Assembly: GCF_001187785.1 (NCBI RefSeq)
Contig: NZ_CP012154.1
Coordinates: forward strand, 1,854,501 to 1,918,500
Direction of reading: 5' to 3'
From: Wenzhouxiangella marina
Lineage (GTDB): Bacteria > Pseudomonadota > Gammaproteobacteria > Xanthomonadales > Wenzhouxiangellaceae
Length of the DNA stretch: 64,000 bases
Below are positions 9,444 through 21,645 of the stretch, piece after piece. The position numbers and the translations under genes are program-made. How positions within the stretch are numbered: position 1 is the first letter of the stretch; every line of letters begins with the position of its first letter. The notes under the pieces are model-generated. The model did not search any database, was not told the DNA's origin, and saw only the letters and a program-made list of their open reading frames with translations.

Positions 9444-10429
9444 GGCAATGCCGCCGGAATCTGCATGCTGGCGCAGTGCGGTCCCCCGAACTGGGAGATC
9501 ATGGTGCGCGCGGGGACCGGCACGATCTCCCGGTCATCGAAGGCTTCGGCGAGACGCTGCTGCGCCTCCCGGTCCGTTTCGACGCCGTAGGCCGGCATCA
9601 GGCAGGCCCCGTTGATGAGCAGGAAATTGGCGTAGTTGGCCGGCAGCTCCGGATCGAAGCCCTGGGCAGGCGGCAGGCCGATCAAGCGGTAGGGCTGGCC
9701 GTCGGCGCGCCGAAGCAGCTCCAGCTGGCCGAGCAGGCGGGTGCTCAGCGCCTCGTCGCGCTGGATCTGGAAGACCAACGTGTCCGGGCCGGCGAAGCGG
9801 ACCAGGGTATCGATGTGGCCATCGGTGTCGTCGCCGCTCATGGCGGGCAGGTCGATTCCGATGACCGCCTCCAGGTTGAAGGCTTCGCTCAGTTCCGCGC
9901 GGATGGCCTGGCGACTCAGGTGCGGATGCCGGGTCTCGAGGCAGTGCCAGTTGACCAGCAATCGGCCCTGGCCGTCGCTGTCGATGGCGCCGCCCTCCAG
10001 TTCGAACAGGGACTGGCGGAATTGGAACTTCTCGAAGAGGGGATGACGGGCCAGGCCCGAATTGATGCGATCGTCGTTCTCGGCGTTGTACTTTCCGCCC
10101 CAGCCGTTGAAGTGGAAATCCATGGCCAGGCGCTCACCCGCGGCCACCAGCACGATCGGGCCGTAATCCCGGCACCAGGTGTCGTCGAAGGGCAGCTCGA
10201 TGAAATGCAGGCCGGGGCGCTCGCCCAGCTGCTGCGAGGCGCTGCGGTCACCGGGCTGAACGAGCAGCAGCACCGACTGGCGAGCCAGAATGGCTTCGAT
10301 CAGTGCCTGATATTCCTCTCGAATGGCGGTCAGGCGCTCCGACCAGTCGCCACCTGCGTGCGGCCAGGCCAGCAAAACGGCACTCTGCGGCTCCCATTCG
10401 GCCGGCAGCCGGAAATCGACGTGGATCAT
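9440..10429 (-). CDS. aguA: Agmatine deiminase
   Basis: Hydrolyses agmatine to N-carbamoylputrescine and ammonia. It is a guanidino-group-modifying enzyme with DTWCRDYGP, DTDGHIDTL and the C-terminal catalytic cysteine in GGPHCAS. The ATG at 10429 gives 329 residues and starts the conserved LPAEWEPQSAVLLAWPH region, with a GGAG site 8 bases upstream; the longer open frame to 10528 lacks family similarity. It is co-transcribed with aguB, and both may follow the small gene at 10476-10793. No arginine decarboxylase is in this window. Confidence 0.95.
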   Translation of the reverse strand: MIHVDFRLPAEWEPQSAVLLAWPHAGGDWSERLTAIREEYQALIEAILARQSVLLLVQPGDRSASQQLGERPGLHFIELPFDDTWCRDYGPIVLVAAGERLAMDFHFNGWGGKYNAENDDRINSGLARHPLFEKFQFRQSLFELEGGAIDSDGQGRLLVNWHCLETRHPHLSRQAIRAELSEAFNLEAVIGIDLPAMSGDDTDGHIDTLVRFAGPDTLVFQIQRDEALSTRLLGQLELLRRADGQPYRLIGLPPAQGFDPELPANYANFLLINGACLMPAYGVETDREAQQRLAEAFDDREIVPVPARTMISQFGGPHCASMQIPAALP

Positions 10430-10475
10430 GGAACGCTGCTCCAGCGATAGAAAGTCGGGCGGGACGGCTCGGGGG

Positions 10476-10793
10476 TCAGTTGGGCCCGTCGTCGAGCTCG
10501 CGCATGACCGCCTCGGGGTCCAGGACACTCTCGATCACGATGCGGTACTCGAAGTAGACGCTGTAGTCCTCGTAATCCCAGCGCGTGATCGGCGGATCAC
10601 CGACCGGGCCCCTGCGATCGAGCGGCTCGCCATAGCGAGCTTCCACTTCGTCCATGGTCAGACCATTGACGGGAAGGTCGCGTAGCATCCGCTCGCGGAC
10701 CTTCTCGATGAGCAGGATGTCCGCGCAGGCCAGGCTCGTCAGGCTCAAGAAAACCACCCCCCAAATCAGCTTGGCGATGTGCTGTCTGATCAT
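10476..10793 (-). CDS. Small secreted protein with BamE/SmpA-like core, function unknown
   Basis: A 105-residue protein with a cleavable signal peptide (hydrophobic residues 8-22, then LACA before ADILLIEK). The mature part carries GLTMDEVEARYGEP followed by PITRWDYEDYSVYFEYRIVIESV, the helix-then-strand pattern of the BamE/SmpA/OmlA fold. I recall similar conserved proteins in other gammaproteobacteria but know no assigned function. It has a good GAGGA ribosome-binding site. Its stop is 46 bases before aguA, so it may be first in that operon without being functionally related. Confidence 0.75.
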   Translation of the reverse strand: MIRQHIAKLIWGVVFLSLTSLACADILLIEKVRERMLRDLPVNGLTMDEVEARYGEPLDRRGPVGDPPITRWDYEDYSVYFEYRIVIESVLDPEAVMRELDDGPN

Positions 10794-11006
10794 GGTGCTT
10801 TTCCTCGTGAATCAAGTGTTGTTGTCATGGGCACCACCCCTGCCGGGATGGCGCGCTGGATTCCGGTTTCGGGGCAGGATGCCCAGGATCGCCCGACCAG
10901 GATCGACGGCCGCGCTGATGCTTCCCCTCCAAGCCCGAAATTCACCACAAGGTGGCTGCGGGAAGTCTAGCATACGGCTCCGGACTCAAGGAATGAGGAG
11001 AAGACC

Positions 11007-11672
11007 ATGGCCACGGCAGTGATTACCGGCGCCAATCGGGGAATCGGTCTGGAACTGGCCAGACAGCTTTCCGGCGATTTCGACATCATCGGGATCTGTC
11101 GACGAAGTTCCGAAGAACTGGACGCCCTGGGCGTGCGGGTCGAGGCGGGCATCGACATCACCCAGGGCCAGGACCTGCAGCGGATGGCCGCCAGGCTGGC
11201 TGGCGTCTCCATCGACCTGCTGATCAACAACGCGGGCCTGTTGCGTCCATCGAGTCTGGCAGGCATCGAGGATGAGCTCGATGACTGGCGGGCCCAGTTC
11301 GAGGTCAATGCCCTGGCGCCGATCCGAGTGACTTCGGCCCTTCGAGAGCAACTCGCCGAGGGCGGCAAGGTGGTGATCATCACCTCGCGGATGGGCTCGA
11401 TCGCCGACAACGACTCGGGCGGCGCCTATGCGTATCGAATGTCCAAGTCGGCCGTCAACAGCGCCGGCGTGTCGTTGGCTCACGAGTTGAAGGGGCGGAG
11501 TATCGCGGTGGGTCTGCTGCATCCGGGCTATGTGCGAACGGGGATGACCGGGCACACCGGCCACATCGACCCGGATCAGGCGGCCGCACAGCTCATCGAG
11601 CGGATTCACGAGCTGGACATGCGCCTCACGGGCTCGTTCCGCCATGCCAACGGGGAGTCCTTGCCCTGGTAG
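11007..11672 (+). CDS. Short-chain dehydrogenase/reductase (SDR)
   Basis: Classical SDR fold: NAD(P)-binding TGANRGIG at residues 7-14, structural NNAG, and the active-site Tyr-Lys in YRMSK with an upstream catalytic Ser region (IITSRMGSI). At 221 residues it is somewhat short, close to the C-factor-like/CsgA-type SDR group. ATG is preceded by GAGGAG with 6-base spacing. A TAGCAT at 10968-10973 could be its -10. It is convergent with rsgA. The substrate cannot be deduced. Confidence 0.85.
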   Translation: MATAVITGANRGIGLELARQLSGDFDIIGICRRSSEELDALGVRVEAGIDITQGQDLQRMAARLAGVSIDLLINNAGLLRPSSLAGIEDELDDWRAQFEVNALAPIRVTSALREQLAEGGKVVIITSRMGSIADNDSGGAYAYRMSKSAVNSAGVSLAHELKGRSIAVGLLHPGYVRTGMTGHTGHIDPDQAAAQLIERIHELDMRLTGSFRHANGESLPW

Positions 11673-11688
11673 GCGCCGCGCTGGGTCC

Positions 11689-12570
11689 TCAGGACCGGCT
11701 CAGGCGAGCCTGCTCGTCGAGCAGGCGGAGCCAGGCGCGATAGCGGAAATCGGGAATCACACCGGCCTCGACGGCGGCACGCACGCCACATCCAGGTTCG
11801 TGTTGATGGCTGCAGTCCCTGAACCGGCAGCCATCCGAAGCCTCGAGGAACTCGGGAAAGCCCCGCAGCAGCTCTCGGGGCGTCATCTGCCAGAGGCCAT
11901 ATTCCCAGACGCCCGGGGTGTCAACGAGCCAGCCCGAATCCTCGGGCAGGTGGCAGAGCCGGGCCGAGGTCGTGGTGTGCCTACCCTTGCCGGTGACCTG
12001 GGAGAGGGCACCGGTCTGGCGGTCGAGCTCGGGAATCAGGGCGTTGACCAGGGAGGTCTTGCCGACGCCGGACTGGCCGGCGATCAGACTGGTCCGCCCC
12101 TCGAGGCGCTCCGCCAGACCGTCGATGCCGGAGGCGTGCGTGCAACAGGTCCGGATGACGGAATAGCCGAGCTCGATCAAGCCCTCGAGCTCGTCGAAGG
12201 GTGCCTGACTCGGGGTAGGGAGGTCGGTCTTGTTCAGCACGATGATCGGCTCGATGCCGCAGATACGACTGGCGGCCAGATAGCGATGCAAAAGGTCGGG
12301 GCTGGGTGCCGGTTCTGCGGCGATGACGATCAGGGTCTGATCGAGATTGGCCGCGATCGGCCGGAACTGGCCGCGGTTGTCGCCGCGGCCGAAGCGATTC
12401 CTGCGCGGCAGCAATTCGTCGAGCTCATCGCGCTCGTTGAGCAGGATCTCGTCGCCGGGCAGGGGGCGTTCGAGTCGGCGCGGAAAATGGAAGGCGACCA
12501 GGCGGCCGTCGACGGTCTCGGCCACCGCTCGATTGGCCCAGGCTTCCAGTACCGTCGCCCTGGTACTCAT
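11689..12570 (-). CDS. rsgA: Ribosome small subunit-dependent GTPase A
   Basis: Circularly permuted GTPase that helps mature the 30S subunit and releases RbfA. The permuted motif order is visible: G4 VLNKTDL, then G1 GQSGVGKTS, then G3 DTPGVWEY. Before them is a short OB-like domain, and after them a zinc-binding tail with FRDCSHQHEPGC. ATG 12570 gives 293 residues; the open frame continues upstream to a TTG at 12630, next to the orn start, but without family similarity. The protein is shorter than the E. coli form (350), lacking its basic N-terminal extension. It is divergent from orn, with which it is often paired. Confidence 0.94.
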   Translation of the reverse strand: MSTRATVLEAWANRAVAETVDGRLVAFHFPRRLERPLPGDEILLNERDELDELLPRRNRFGRGDNRGQFRPIAANLDQTLIVIAAEPAPSPDLLHRYLAASRICGIEPIIVLNKTDLPTPSQAPFDELEGLIELGYSVIRTCCTHASGIDGLAERLEGRTSLIAGQSGVGKTSLVNALIPELDRQTGALSQVTGKGRHTTTSARLCHLPEDSGWLVDTPGVWEYGLWQMTPRELLRGFPEFLEASDGCRFRDCSHQHEPGCGVRAAVEAGVIPDFRYRAWLRLLDEQARLSRS

Positions 12571-12591
12571 GCTGCCCGCCGTCCCCGGCCT

Positions 12592-12600
12592 TGATATAGT
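12592..12600 (+). promoter_or_regulatory. Extended -10 of the orn promoter
   Basis: TGA followed by TATAGT (12595-12600) forms an extended -10 in the 62-base rsgA/orn gap, 33 bases before the orn ATG. The same bases read TATATC on the minus strand, a weaker -10 candidate for rsgA. Assigned by consensus only. Confidence 0.45.
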
Positions 12601-12632
12601 TCGGCGCTTCCCGCCGCGAACGCCTTGCAACC

Positions 12633-13184
12633 ATGGACAACACGCACCTGATCTGGATCGACCTGGAAATGACCGGCCTGGACCCCGAGCGGGACCGGAT
12701 CATCGAAATCGCGACCATCGTAACCGACGAGCAGCTCGAGGAAGTCGCCGTGGGGCCGGTGCTGGCCATCGACACGCCGGCCGAGGTGCTCGAGGCGATG
12801 GATGAATGGAACCGGCGCACCCACGGGCAATCGGGCCTGATCCAGCGCTGCCTGGACAGCCGGGTCGACCTTGCCGACGCCGAGCAACAGACCCTGGACT
12901 TTCTTCAGGGCCACATCGAAGCGGGACAGTCGCCGATCTGCGGGAATTCCATCTGCCAGGACCGCCGCTTCCTCGCGAAGGGCATGCCGCGGCTGGAGGC
13001 CTTCTTCCACTACCGTAACCTCGACGTCAGCACGGTCAAGATCCTTGCCCAGCGCTGGGCGCCGGACGTGGCAGACGGCTTCCGAAAGACCGGTTCTCAT
13101 CAGGCGCTGGACGACATCCGCGAATCGATCGAGGAGCTGCGTTACTACCGGCGCTTCATGGGGCAACTGTCGGGCAAGGCCTAG
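12633..13184 (+). CDS. orn: Oligoribonuclease
   Basis: DEDDh 3'-5' exoribonuclease that degrades two- to five-base RNA fragments and pGpG, finishing both mRNA decay and c-di-GMP turnover; it is essential in many gammaproteobacteria. D10 and E12 lie in [10 protein letters not shown], the central Asp region is in SICQDRRFL, and the C-terminal H-A-L-D-D is in [10 protein letters not shown]. At 183 residues it is the standard size. Its TAG overlaps the ppsA TAG on the opposite strand within the palindrome CTAG. Confidence 0.97.
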   Translation: MDNTHLIWIDLEMTGLDPERDRIIEIATIVTDEQLEEVAVGPVLAIDTPAEVLEAMDEWNRRTHGQSGLIQRCLDSRVDLADAEQQTLDFLQGHIEAGQSPICGNSICQDRRFLAKGMPRLEAFFHYRNLDVSTVKILAQRWAPDVADGFRKTGSHQALDDIRESIEELRYYRRFMGQLSGKA

Positions 13185-15535
13185 TCGGAACTGGCCAGCA
13201 TTCGCCAGGTGTCAACCACCGTGTCCGGGTTCAGGGACATGCTTTCGATCCCCTGATCGAGGAGCCACTGGGCCAGATCGGGGTAGTCCGAAGGGCCCTG
13301 TCCGCAGATGCCGATGTACTTGCCGCGGTCCCGGCAGGCCTTGATCGCCATCGACAGCAGAGCCTTGACCGCATCGTTGCGTTCGTCGAAACGGTGCGCC
13401 ACCAGCGCCGAATCGCGATCCAGGCCCAGGGTCAGCTGGGTCATGTCGTTGGAGCCGATCGAGAAGCCGTCGAAATGCTCCAGGAACTGATCGGCGAGCA
13501 GGGCGTTGGAAGGCAGCTCGCACATCATGATCAGCTTCAGGCCCTGCTCGCCACGCTTCAGGCCGAAACCTTCCAGGACTTCGACCACGTCGCGGGCTTC
13601 GTCGACGGTCCGGACGAAGGGGATCATCGCCCAGACGTGACTCAGGCCCATGGTTTCACGGACCTTCTTCAGGGCCCGGCATTCCAGCTCGAACGCCGGC
13701 TTGAAGCTCTCATCGACGTAGCGCGACGCGCCGCGCCAGCCGATCATCGGGTTTTCCTCTTCGGGCTCGTATTGCTCGCCGCCAATGAGATTGGCGTACT
13801 CGTTGCTCTTGAAATCGGACAGGCGAACGATCACCGGATTGGGTGCGAAGGGCGCCGCGATCGTCGCGATGCCCTCGGCCAGCTTGTCGACGTAGAAGGA
13901 AACCGGATCGGCATAGCCGGCGATGCGGCGGTCGATCTCGGCGCGGACTTCCTCGTTCTGCTTCGAGTATTCGAGCAGGGCACGCGGGTGAATGCCGATC
14001 ATCCGGTTGATGATGAATTCGAGCCGCGCCAGGCCGATGCCGTGGTTGGGAATCTGTGCGAAATCGAAGGCCCGGTCGGCATTGGCCACGTTCATCATGA
14101 TCTTCAGCGGTGCCGGCGGCATTTCGTCGAGGGTGTCCTCGGCCACGCTGAAGGCGAGCTTGCCCTTGTAGATCCGCCCCGTGTCGCCTTCGGAGCAGGC
14201 CACGGTGACCTGTTCGCCATGGGGAATGCGATCGGTGGCATCGCCACAGCCGACCACGGCCGGAATGCCGAGCTCGCGGGCGATGATGGCCGCGTGGCAG
14301 GTGCGTCCGCCACGATTGGTGACGATGGCCGCCGCGCGCTTCATGATCGGCTCCCAGTCGGGATCGGTCATGTCCGTGACCAGGACGTCGCCGGGTGCCA
14401 CGTCATGCATCTCGTCGAGGCTCTCGATGACCCGTGCCACGCCGGTGCCGATGCGCTGGCCGATCGCTCGGCCTTCGGCGAGCACATCGCCGGTTTCTTC
14501 CAGCTTGAAGCGCTCCATGGCCTGACCCGATCGGCTCTTGACCGTTTCCGGACGCGCCTGGAGGATGAACAGCTGACCCGATTCGCCATCCTTGCCCCAC
14601 TCGATGTCCATGGGACGGCCGTAGTGCTTTTCGATGGTCAGGGCCATCTCGGCCAGACGCGTGGCGTCGTCATCACTGATCGAAAAGCGATTGCGAAGCG
14701 CCTCCGGGGTGTCTTCGGTCAGGACGCCGGAGCCTTCGGCGTAGACCATGCGGGTGGCCTTGCTGCCGAGGGAACGGCGCAGCACGGCTGGCTTGCCGGC
14801 TTCCAGGTTCGGTTTGAAGAGATAGAACTCATCCGGGTTGACGGCCCCCTGGACGACGCTCTCGCCCAGACCGTAGCTGGAGGTCACGAAGACCACGTTC
14901 CGGTAGCCGGATTCCGTGTCGAGGGTGAACATCACGCCCGACGCGCCGCTGCCGGATCGCACCATCAGCTGAATCCCGGCCGACAGGGCGACGTCATGGT
15001 GATCGAAGCCGTGGTGAACGCGATAGGCGATGGCCCGGTCGTTGTAGAGACTGGCGAAGACGGCGTGCAGCTTTTCCAGGACTTCATCCAGACCGCGAAC
15101 GTTCAGGAAGGTCTCCTGCTGACCGGCGAACGAGGCATCGGGCAGGTCTTCGGCGGTCGCCGAGGAGCGAACCGCGACGGCCAGGCCCTGTCCGTAACGT
15201 GATTCCATTTCCGCCCAGGCTTCCCGAATCGCCGCCTCGAGCGCCGGCTGCAGCGGCGTCTCCATGATCCAGTCGCGAATCTGCCGACCCGTGGCGGCGA
15301 GTGCGCGGGTATCTTCGGCGTCCAGATGTTCGAGAGCGTCCTGAATGCGACCCGCCAGTCCGGACTGATCCAGAAACTCGCGAAAGGCATCGGCCGTGGT
15401 CGCAAAACCGCCCGGCACGCTGACGCCGAGCCCGCTGAGATTGCCGATCATTTCGCCGAGTGAGGAGTTCTTGCCGCCGACCTTGTCGAGGTCGGCCATA
15501 CCCAGTTCGTCCAGCCAGAGAATGTAGTCAGTCAC
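13181..15535 (-). CDS. ppsA: Phosphoenolpyruvate synthase
   Basis: Converts pyruvate and ATP to PEP, AMP and phosphate for gluconeogenesis. Domains in order: N-terminal ATP-grasp/pyruvate-phosphate dikinase nucleotide domain ([10 protein letters not shown]), the swivelling phosphohistidine domain with GGRTCHAAI, and the C-terminal PEP/pyruvate barrel ending with [11 protein letters not shown]. The Thr next to the catalytic His is the residue the PpsR family phosphorylates to inactivate the enzyme. It has 784 residues and a GTG start at 15535. It is divergent from ppsR, consistent with PpsR control. Confidence 0.97.
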   Translation of the reverse strand: MTDYILWLDELGMADLDKVGGKNSSLGEMIGNLSGLGVSVPGGFATTADAFREFLDQSGLAGRIQDALEHLDAEDTRALAATGRQIRDWIMETPLQPALEAAIREAWAEMESRYGQGLAVAVRSSATAEDLPDASFAGQQETFLNVRGLDEVLEKLHAVFASLYNDRAIAYRVHHGFDHHDVALSAGIQLMVRSGSGASGVMFTLDTESGYRNVVFVTSSYGLGESVVQGAVNPDEFYLFKPNLEAGKPAVLRRSLGSKATRMVYAEGSGVLTEDTPEALRNRFSISDDDATRLAEMALTIEKHYGRPMDIEWGKDGESGQLFILQARPETVKSRSGQAMERFKLEETGDVLAEGRAIGQRIGTGVARVIESLDEMHDVAPGDVLVTDMTDPDWEPIMKRAAAIVTNRGGRTCHAAIIARELGIPAVVGCGDATDRIPHGEQVTVACSEGDTGRIYKGKLAFSVAEDTLDEMPPAPLKIMMNVANADRAFDFAQIPNHGIGLARLEFIINRMIGIHPRALLEYSKQNEEVRAEIDRRIAGYADPVSFYVDKLAEGIATIAAPFAPNPVIVRLSDFKSNEYANLIGGEQYEPEEENPMIGWRGASRYVDESFKPAFELECRALKKVRETMGLSHVWAMIPFVRTVDEARDVVEVLEGFGLKRGEQGLKLIMMCELPSNALLADQFLEHFDGFSIGSNDMTQLTLGLDRDSALVAHRFDERNDAVKALLSMAIKACRDRGKYIGICGQGPSDYPDLAQWLLDQGIESMSLNPDTVVDTWRMLASSD

Positions 15536-15580
15536 GAATCTTGCCCCGGAGTCTTGGTTCAGGTGAGCCGAAAAACCCGG

Positions 15581-15587
15581 TATTCTA
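15581..15587. promoter_or_regulatory. Bidirectional -10 between ppsA and ppsR
   Basis: Bases 15581-15586 read TATTCT on the plus strand (towards ppsR). Bases 15582-15587 read TAGAAT on the minus strand (towards ppsA). Predicted leaders are about 29 bases for ppsR and 40 for ppsA. The gap between the two starts is only 86 bases, and no other -10-like sequence stands out. Consensus match only. Confidence 0.45.
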
Positions 15588-15621
15588 CCCCCCTGACCAC
15601 CCTGATCGGCACTCGGATTCC

Positions 15622-16437
15622 ATGCGCAAGACCGTATTCTTCGTTTCCGATGGCACTGCCATCACCGCGGAAACCTTCGGGCACAGCCTGCTGACGCAGT
15701 TTTCGGCGGTCGATTTCCGGGAAATCCGCCTGCCTTTCGTCGACACCCACAGCAAGGCCAGGGACGCCGTTTCCCTGATCGATCGGGCGGCCGAGGCCGA
15801 CGGTACCCGTCCGCTGGTGTTCAGCACCATCGTCGATACCGGCATCGGCGGCGAGCTGACCGCCGCCAATGCGCACGTGTTCGACATGTTCGCGACCTTC
15901 ATGGAACCGCTCGAGGAAATTCTGGGCGTCGAGCGCTCGCCGCGGGTCGGGCAGGCCCACGGGATGGGCAACAGCCATGCCTATGAAGACCGCATGGAGG
16001 CCACGAACTACGCGCTGACCCATGACGATGGAATCAGCAAGAAGCTGGACCAGGCCGACGTGATCCTGGTCGGCGTGTCCCGCTCCGGCAAGACGCCGAC
16101 CTGCCTGTACATGGCGCTCCACTACGGCATCAAGGCGGCCAACTATCCGCTCACCGAAGAGGATCTGGAGCAGCCGCGCCTGCCGGCCTTCCTGCGTCAG
16201 CACCAGCGCAAGCTGTTCGGCCTGACCATCGACCCCGAGCGCCTGGCGCAGATCCGCGAGGTGCGGCGCCCCGGCAGCCGTTATGCGTCGATCAAGCAGT
16301 GTCGCTACGAGGTCGATGCGGCCGAGGCGATGTTCCGGTCGGAGAAGCTGCCGGTGCTGTCGACGACCGACTCCTCGGTCGAGGAACTGGCCAGCCGAAT
16401 CCTGCTCGAACAGGGCCTGCAACGCGATCAGGTCTGA
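15622..16437 (+). CDS. ppsR: PEP synthase regulatory kinase/pyrophosphorylase
   Basis: Bifunctional DUF299-family protein that inactivates PpsA by ADP-dependent phosphorylation of the active-site threonine and reactivates it by phosphate-dependent dephosphorylation. The P-loop-like [11 protein letters not shown] is present at about residues 152-162, and the N-terminus [19 protein letters not shown] is typical. From ATG 15622 it has 271 residues, the usual length. It is divergent from ppsA, its expected target. Confidence 0.96.
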   Translation: MRKTVFFVSDGTAITAETFGHSLLTQFSAVDFREIRLPFVDTHSKARDAVSLIDRAAEADGTRPLVFSTIVDTGIGGELTAANAHVFDMFATFMEPLEEILGVERSPRVGQAHGMGNSHAYEDRMEATNYALTHDDGISKKLDQADVILVGVSRSGKTPTCLYMALHYGIKAANYPLTEEDLEQPRLPAFLRQHQRKLFGLTIDPERLAQIREVRRPGSRYASIKQCRYEVDAAEAMFRSEKLPVLSTTDSSVEELASRILLEQGLQRDQV

Positions 16438-16582
16438 TTCGAGCCGTGATCGATGCGGCAGGTCTTGCCATTCGGTGGTATTGCCACCACACTATGGGGA
16501 ACCTAGAACAACATTCCCGGTCCATCTTCTGACACTGACGTACTGAACTCAAGGCGCCATCGCGCCGTGCTGGCCTGAACCG

Positions 16583-17083
16583 ATGCTGACAACCGTCAAA
16601 AATCTGCACCCGCCCACCCAGGTTCTGGCCCGCCGCCTGCCCGAGCTGCACACTGCCGTCTTTCGTGCCTTGAACGTGCTCATGCCCGACGGCCTCGGCC
16701 GCAGCGATTGTCTGGTGTCGAGGATCGATGGCTGTCCGGACCTCTACATGCAGGTCATCGAGCGTCACGACTACACGACCTTCCTTCGTCTGACCTACCT
16801 GATCGGCGATTCCCAGCAGCACAATCCGAACGCACACATCCGCGTCTATCACGATGCCCGGATGGCCGAGGCCACGGCCTTCAGCCCGGAGCAGGGCATT
16901 CAGCGTCTGGCCGGCCCGGAGCTGCCGATGCACGGTCTGGTGGTACGCAACTGGCGCCTGAATCGGGCGCTGTTGAAGTGGCTGGACTACCTGCTGGCCC
17001 AGGGCCATAGCGCCCAGACCCTCCAGCCTGCCGAAGAGGCGCCGCTACTCGGCCCCGACCTGGTTCAGCAGGAAGTCAGCTGA
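16583..17083 (+). CDS. YqiB-like DUF1249 protein
   Basis: A 166-residue soluble protein of the DUF1249 family (YqiB in E. coli). The recognisable parts are YMQVIERHDYTTFLRLTY and HIRVYHDARMAEATAF, followed by NRALLKWLDYLL near the end. The family has no established biochemical role; in E. coli it neighbours the cAMP phosphodiesterase and ADP-ribose pyrophosphatase genes, which are not here. It stands alone: 145 bases follow ppsR upstream (no clear promoter or terminator seen there), and a GC-rich hairpin lies right after its stop. Confidence 0.85.
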   Translation: MLTTVKNLHPPTQVLARRLPELHTAVFRALNVLMPDGLGRSDCLVSRIDGCPDLYMQVIERHDYTTFLRLTYLIGDSQQHNPNAHIRVYHDARMAEATAFSPEQGIQRLAGPELPMHGLVVRNWRLNRALLKWLDYLLAQGHSAQTLQPAEEAPLLGPDLVQQEVS

Positions 17084-17084
17084 G

Positions 17085-17103
17085 TCCGCCCTGAACGGGC
17101 GGA
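17085..17103 (+). terminator. Hairpin after the DUF1249 gene, possible terminator
   Basis: TCCGCCC (17085-17091), a 5-base loop and GGGCGGA (17097-17103) form a perfect 7-bp stem 2 bases after the stop codon. No T-run follows, so it may only stabilise the 3' end rather than terminate. Confidence 0.35.
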
Positions 17104-17154
17104 AACCGCGACCCGTTCACGCATTCAGCGCTGGCCGAAACCGGCGCGCTCCGT

Positions 17155-17160
17155 TACAAT
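17155..17160 (+). promoter_or_regulatory. Probable -10 of the carA promoter
   Basis: TACAAT 97 bases upstream of the carA start. The 17-base-spaced -35 (TGGCCG) is weak. Transcription would begin near 17167, just before a leader with several hairpins and a short Arg-rich reading frame. Confidence 0.5.
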
Positions 17161-17173
17161 ACCCGCCCGGAAA

Positions 17174-17226
17174 TCGGGCATGCTGCCCGATCAGCGCCGG
17201 CGCTGATTCCAGGGCCTTTCAGGCCC
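17174..17226 (+). promoter_or_regulatory. Structured carA leader: competing hairpins
   Basis: Three perfect inverted repeats in a row. Hairpin A is TCGGGCA/TGCCCGA (17174-17180/17184-17190). B is an 18-base palindrome at 17190-17207. C is GGGCCT/AGGCCC (17212-17217/17221-17226). A further pair GCCCG/CGGGC (17165-17169/17175-17179) uses part of the left arm of A, so the two cannot coexist. CCGATC (17187-17192) can also pair with GATCGG (17228-17233). Mutually exclusive stems upstream of a biosynthetic operon suggest attenuation or translational control. No T-run follows hairpin C, so classical intrinsic termination is not shown. Confidence 0.5.
17180..17206 (+). CDS. Candidate leader peptide MLPDQRRR upstream of carA
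   Basis: An eight-codon frame, ATG to TGA, ends in three consecutive arginine codons (CGC CGG CGC) directly before the stop. It lies 13 bases after the predicted transcription start, within hairpins A and B of the carA leader. A weak GGA sits 8 bases before the ATG. CarAB supplies carbamoyl phosphate for arginine and pyrimidines, so an Arg-codon sensor is biologically sensible. GC-rich DNA makes Arg codons common, so chance cannot be excluded; no expression evidence is available. Confidence 0.4.
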   Translation: MLPDQRRR

Positions 17227-17256
17227 GGATCGGTCGGCTTACCCGGAGGTCAAATC

Positions 17257-18387
17257 TTGTCCCGACAGCAGGCACTACTGGTTCTGGAAGACGGCACCAC
17301 GTTTTCCGGAGAGGGCATCGGCGCGTCGAAGACGTGCACCGGCGAAGTCGTTTTCAACACGGCCATGACCGGATATCAGGAAATTCTCACCGATCCGAGC
17401 TACGCAGGGCAGATGGTCACCCTGACCGGCTCGCACGTGGGCAACACGGGGGTCAATGCGGCCGATGCCGAGTCCGATCGCATCCACTGCCGCGCGCTGA
17501 TCATGCGCCACAGCGCCCGCCGGACCAGTTCCTGGCGAGCGGAGCGCAGCCTCGATGACTACCTGCGCGATCACGATGTGCCCGGGATCACCCAGCTCGA
17601 TACCCGCAGCCTGACCATGCACCTTCGCGAGCATGGCGCGCTCAACGCCTGCCTGATGGTGGGCGACCAGCTCGACGCCGAGGCGGCACTGGCCCAGGCG
17701 CGCGACTGCGTGTCGATGACCGGCCAGGACCTGGCCAGCCAGGTCAGTGTCAAGGCGCCGATCGAATGGTCCGAAGGTACCCTGGATCTGCAGGCCGGCG
17801 AATTCGCCCGTAGCAGCGGACGTTTCCACGTCGTCTGCTACGACTACGGGTTCAAGCGCAACATCCTGCGCCTGCTGGCCGATGCCGGGTGTCGGATCAC
17901 GATCGTGCCGGCGGACTTCCCCGTCGAGAAGGTGCTGGCCATGCAGCCCGACGGCGTCATGCTTTCCAATGGCCCGGGCGATCCGCAGCCCCTGGACTAC
18001 GCGATTCGCTCCATTCGCACCCTGCTCGAGAAGGACGTCCCGACCTTCGGCATCTGCCTCGGGCACCAGCTACTGGCCCTGGCCGCCGGCGCCCGCACGG
18101 TGAAGATGAAGTTCGGTCATCACGGCGCGAATCACCCCGTCAAGGATCTCGATAGCGGGCAGGTGTTGATCACCTCCCAGAATCACGGCTTCGCCGTCGA
18201 CGAGGCCTCCATGCCCGAAGGGCTGCGGGCCACCCATCGCTCCCTGTTCGACGGCAGCCTGCAGGGCATCGAGGTGCAGGGCAGGGCGGCGTTCGGCTTT
18301 CAGGGCCACCCGGAAGCCAGCCCGGGACCGCATGATCTTCGTCCCCTGTTCCAGCGCTTTGCCCAGCTGATGGCCGAACGGCAGTGA
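17257..18387 (+). CDS. carA: Carbamoyl-phosphate synthase small (glutaminase) subunit
   Basis: Hydrolyses glutamine and channels ammonia to CarB for carbamoyl phosphate synthesis (arginine and pyrimidine pathways). Its class I glutamine amidotransferase domain has the nucleophile Cys in FGICLGHQLLALA and the His-Glu pair in GFQGHPEASPGP. The N-terminal domain carries FNTAMTGYQEILTDPSY. It has 376 residues. The start is TTG at 17257, chosen because a strong GGAGGT lies 6 bases upstream. It is followed by carB after 33 bases. Confidence 0.97.
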   Translation: MSRQQALLVLEDGTTFSGEGIGASKTCTGEVVFNTAMTGYQEILTDPSYAGQMVTLTGSHVGNTGVNAADAESDRIHCRALIMRHSARRTSSWRAERSLDDYLRDHDVPGITQLDTRSLTMHLREHGALNACLMVGDQLDAEAALAQARDCVSMTGQDLASQVSVKAPIEWSEGTLDLQAGEFARSSGRFHVVCYDYGFKRNILRLLADAGCRITIVPADFPVEKVLAMQPDGVMLSNGPGDPQPLDYAIRSIRTLLEKDVPTFGICLGHQLLALAAGARTVKMKFGHHGANHPVKDLDSGQVLITSQNHGFAVDEASMPEGLRATHRSLFDGSLQGIEVQGRAAFGFQGHPEASPGPHDLRPLFQRFAQLMAERQ

Positions 18388-18420
18388 TGCCGACCCACCG
18401 ATTCCAGAGAAAGCCCCGCC

Positions 18421-21636
<3,216 letters not shown>

Positions 21637-21645
21637 GGAGACATC

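Noticed and set aside
10794-11006. The 213-base gap between the BamE-like gene and the SDR gene, searched for a small gene or RNA
   Set aside because: Only short frames without ribosome-binding sites; it most likely just holds the two divergent promoters.
13394-15202. A 602-codon plus-strand frame opposite ppsA, and similar long frames opposite sucA, fadJ, purB and fadD
   Set aside because: Same shadow effect; no start signals or recognisable motifs, while the opposite strand encodes clear enzymes.
16438-16582. Small hairpins (GGCA/TGCC and GGTGG/CCACC) between ppsR and the DUF1249 gene, considered as a small RNA or terminator
   Set aside because: Stems are only 4-5 bp and no promoter or T-run accompanies them.
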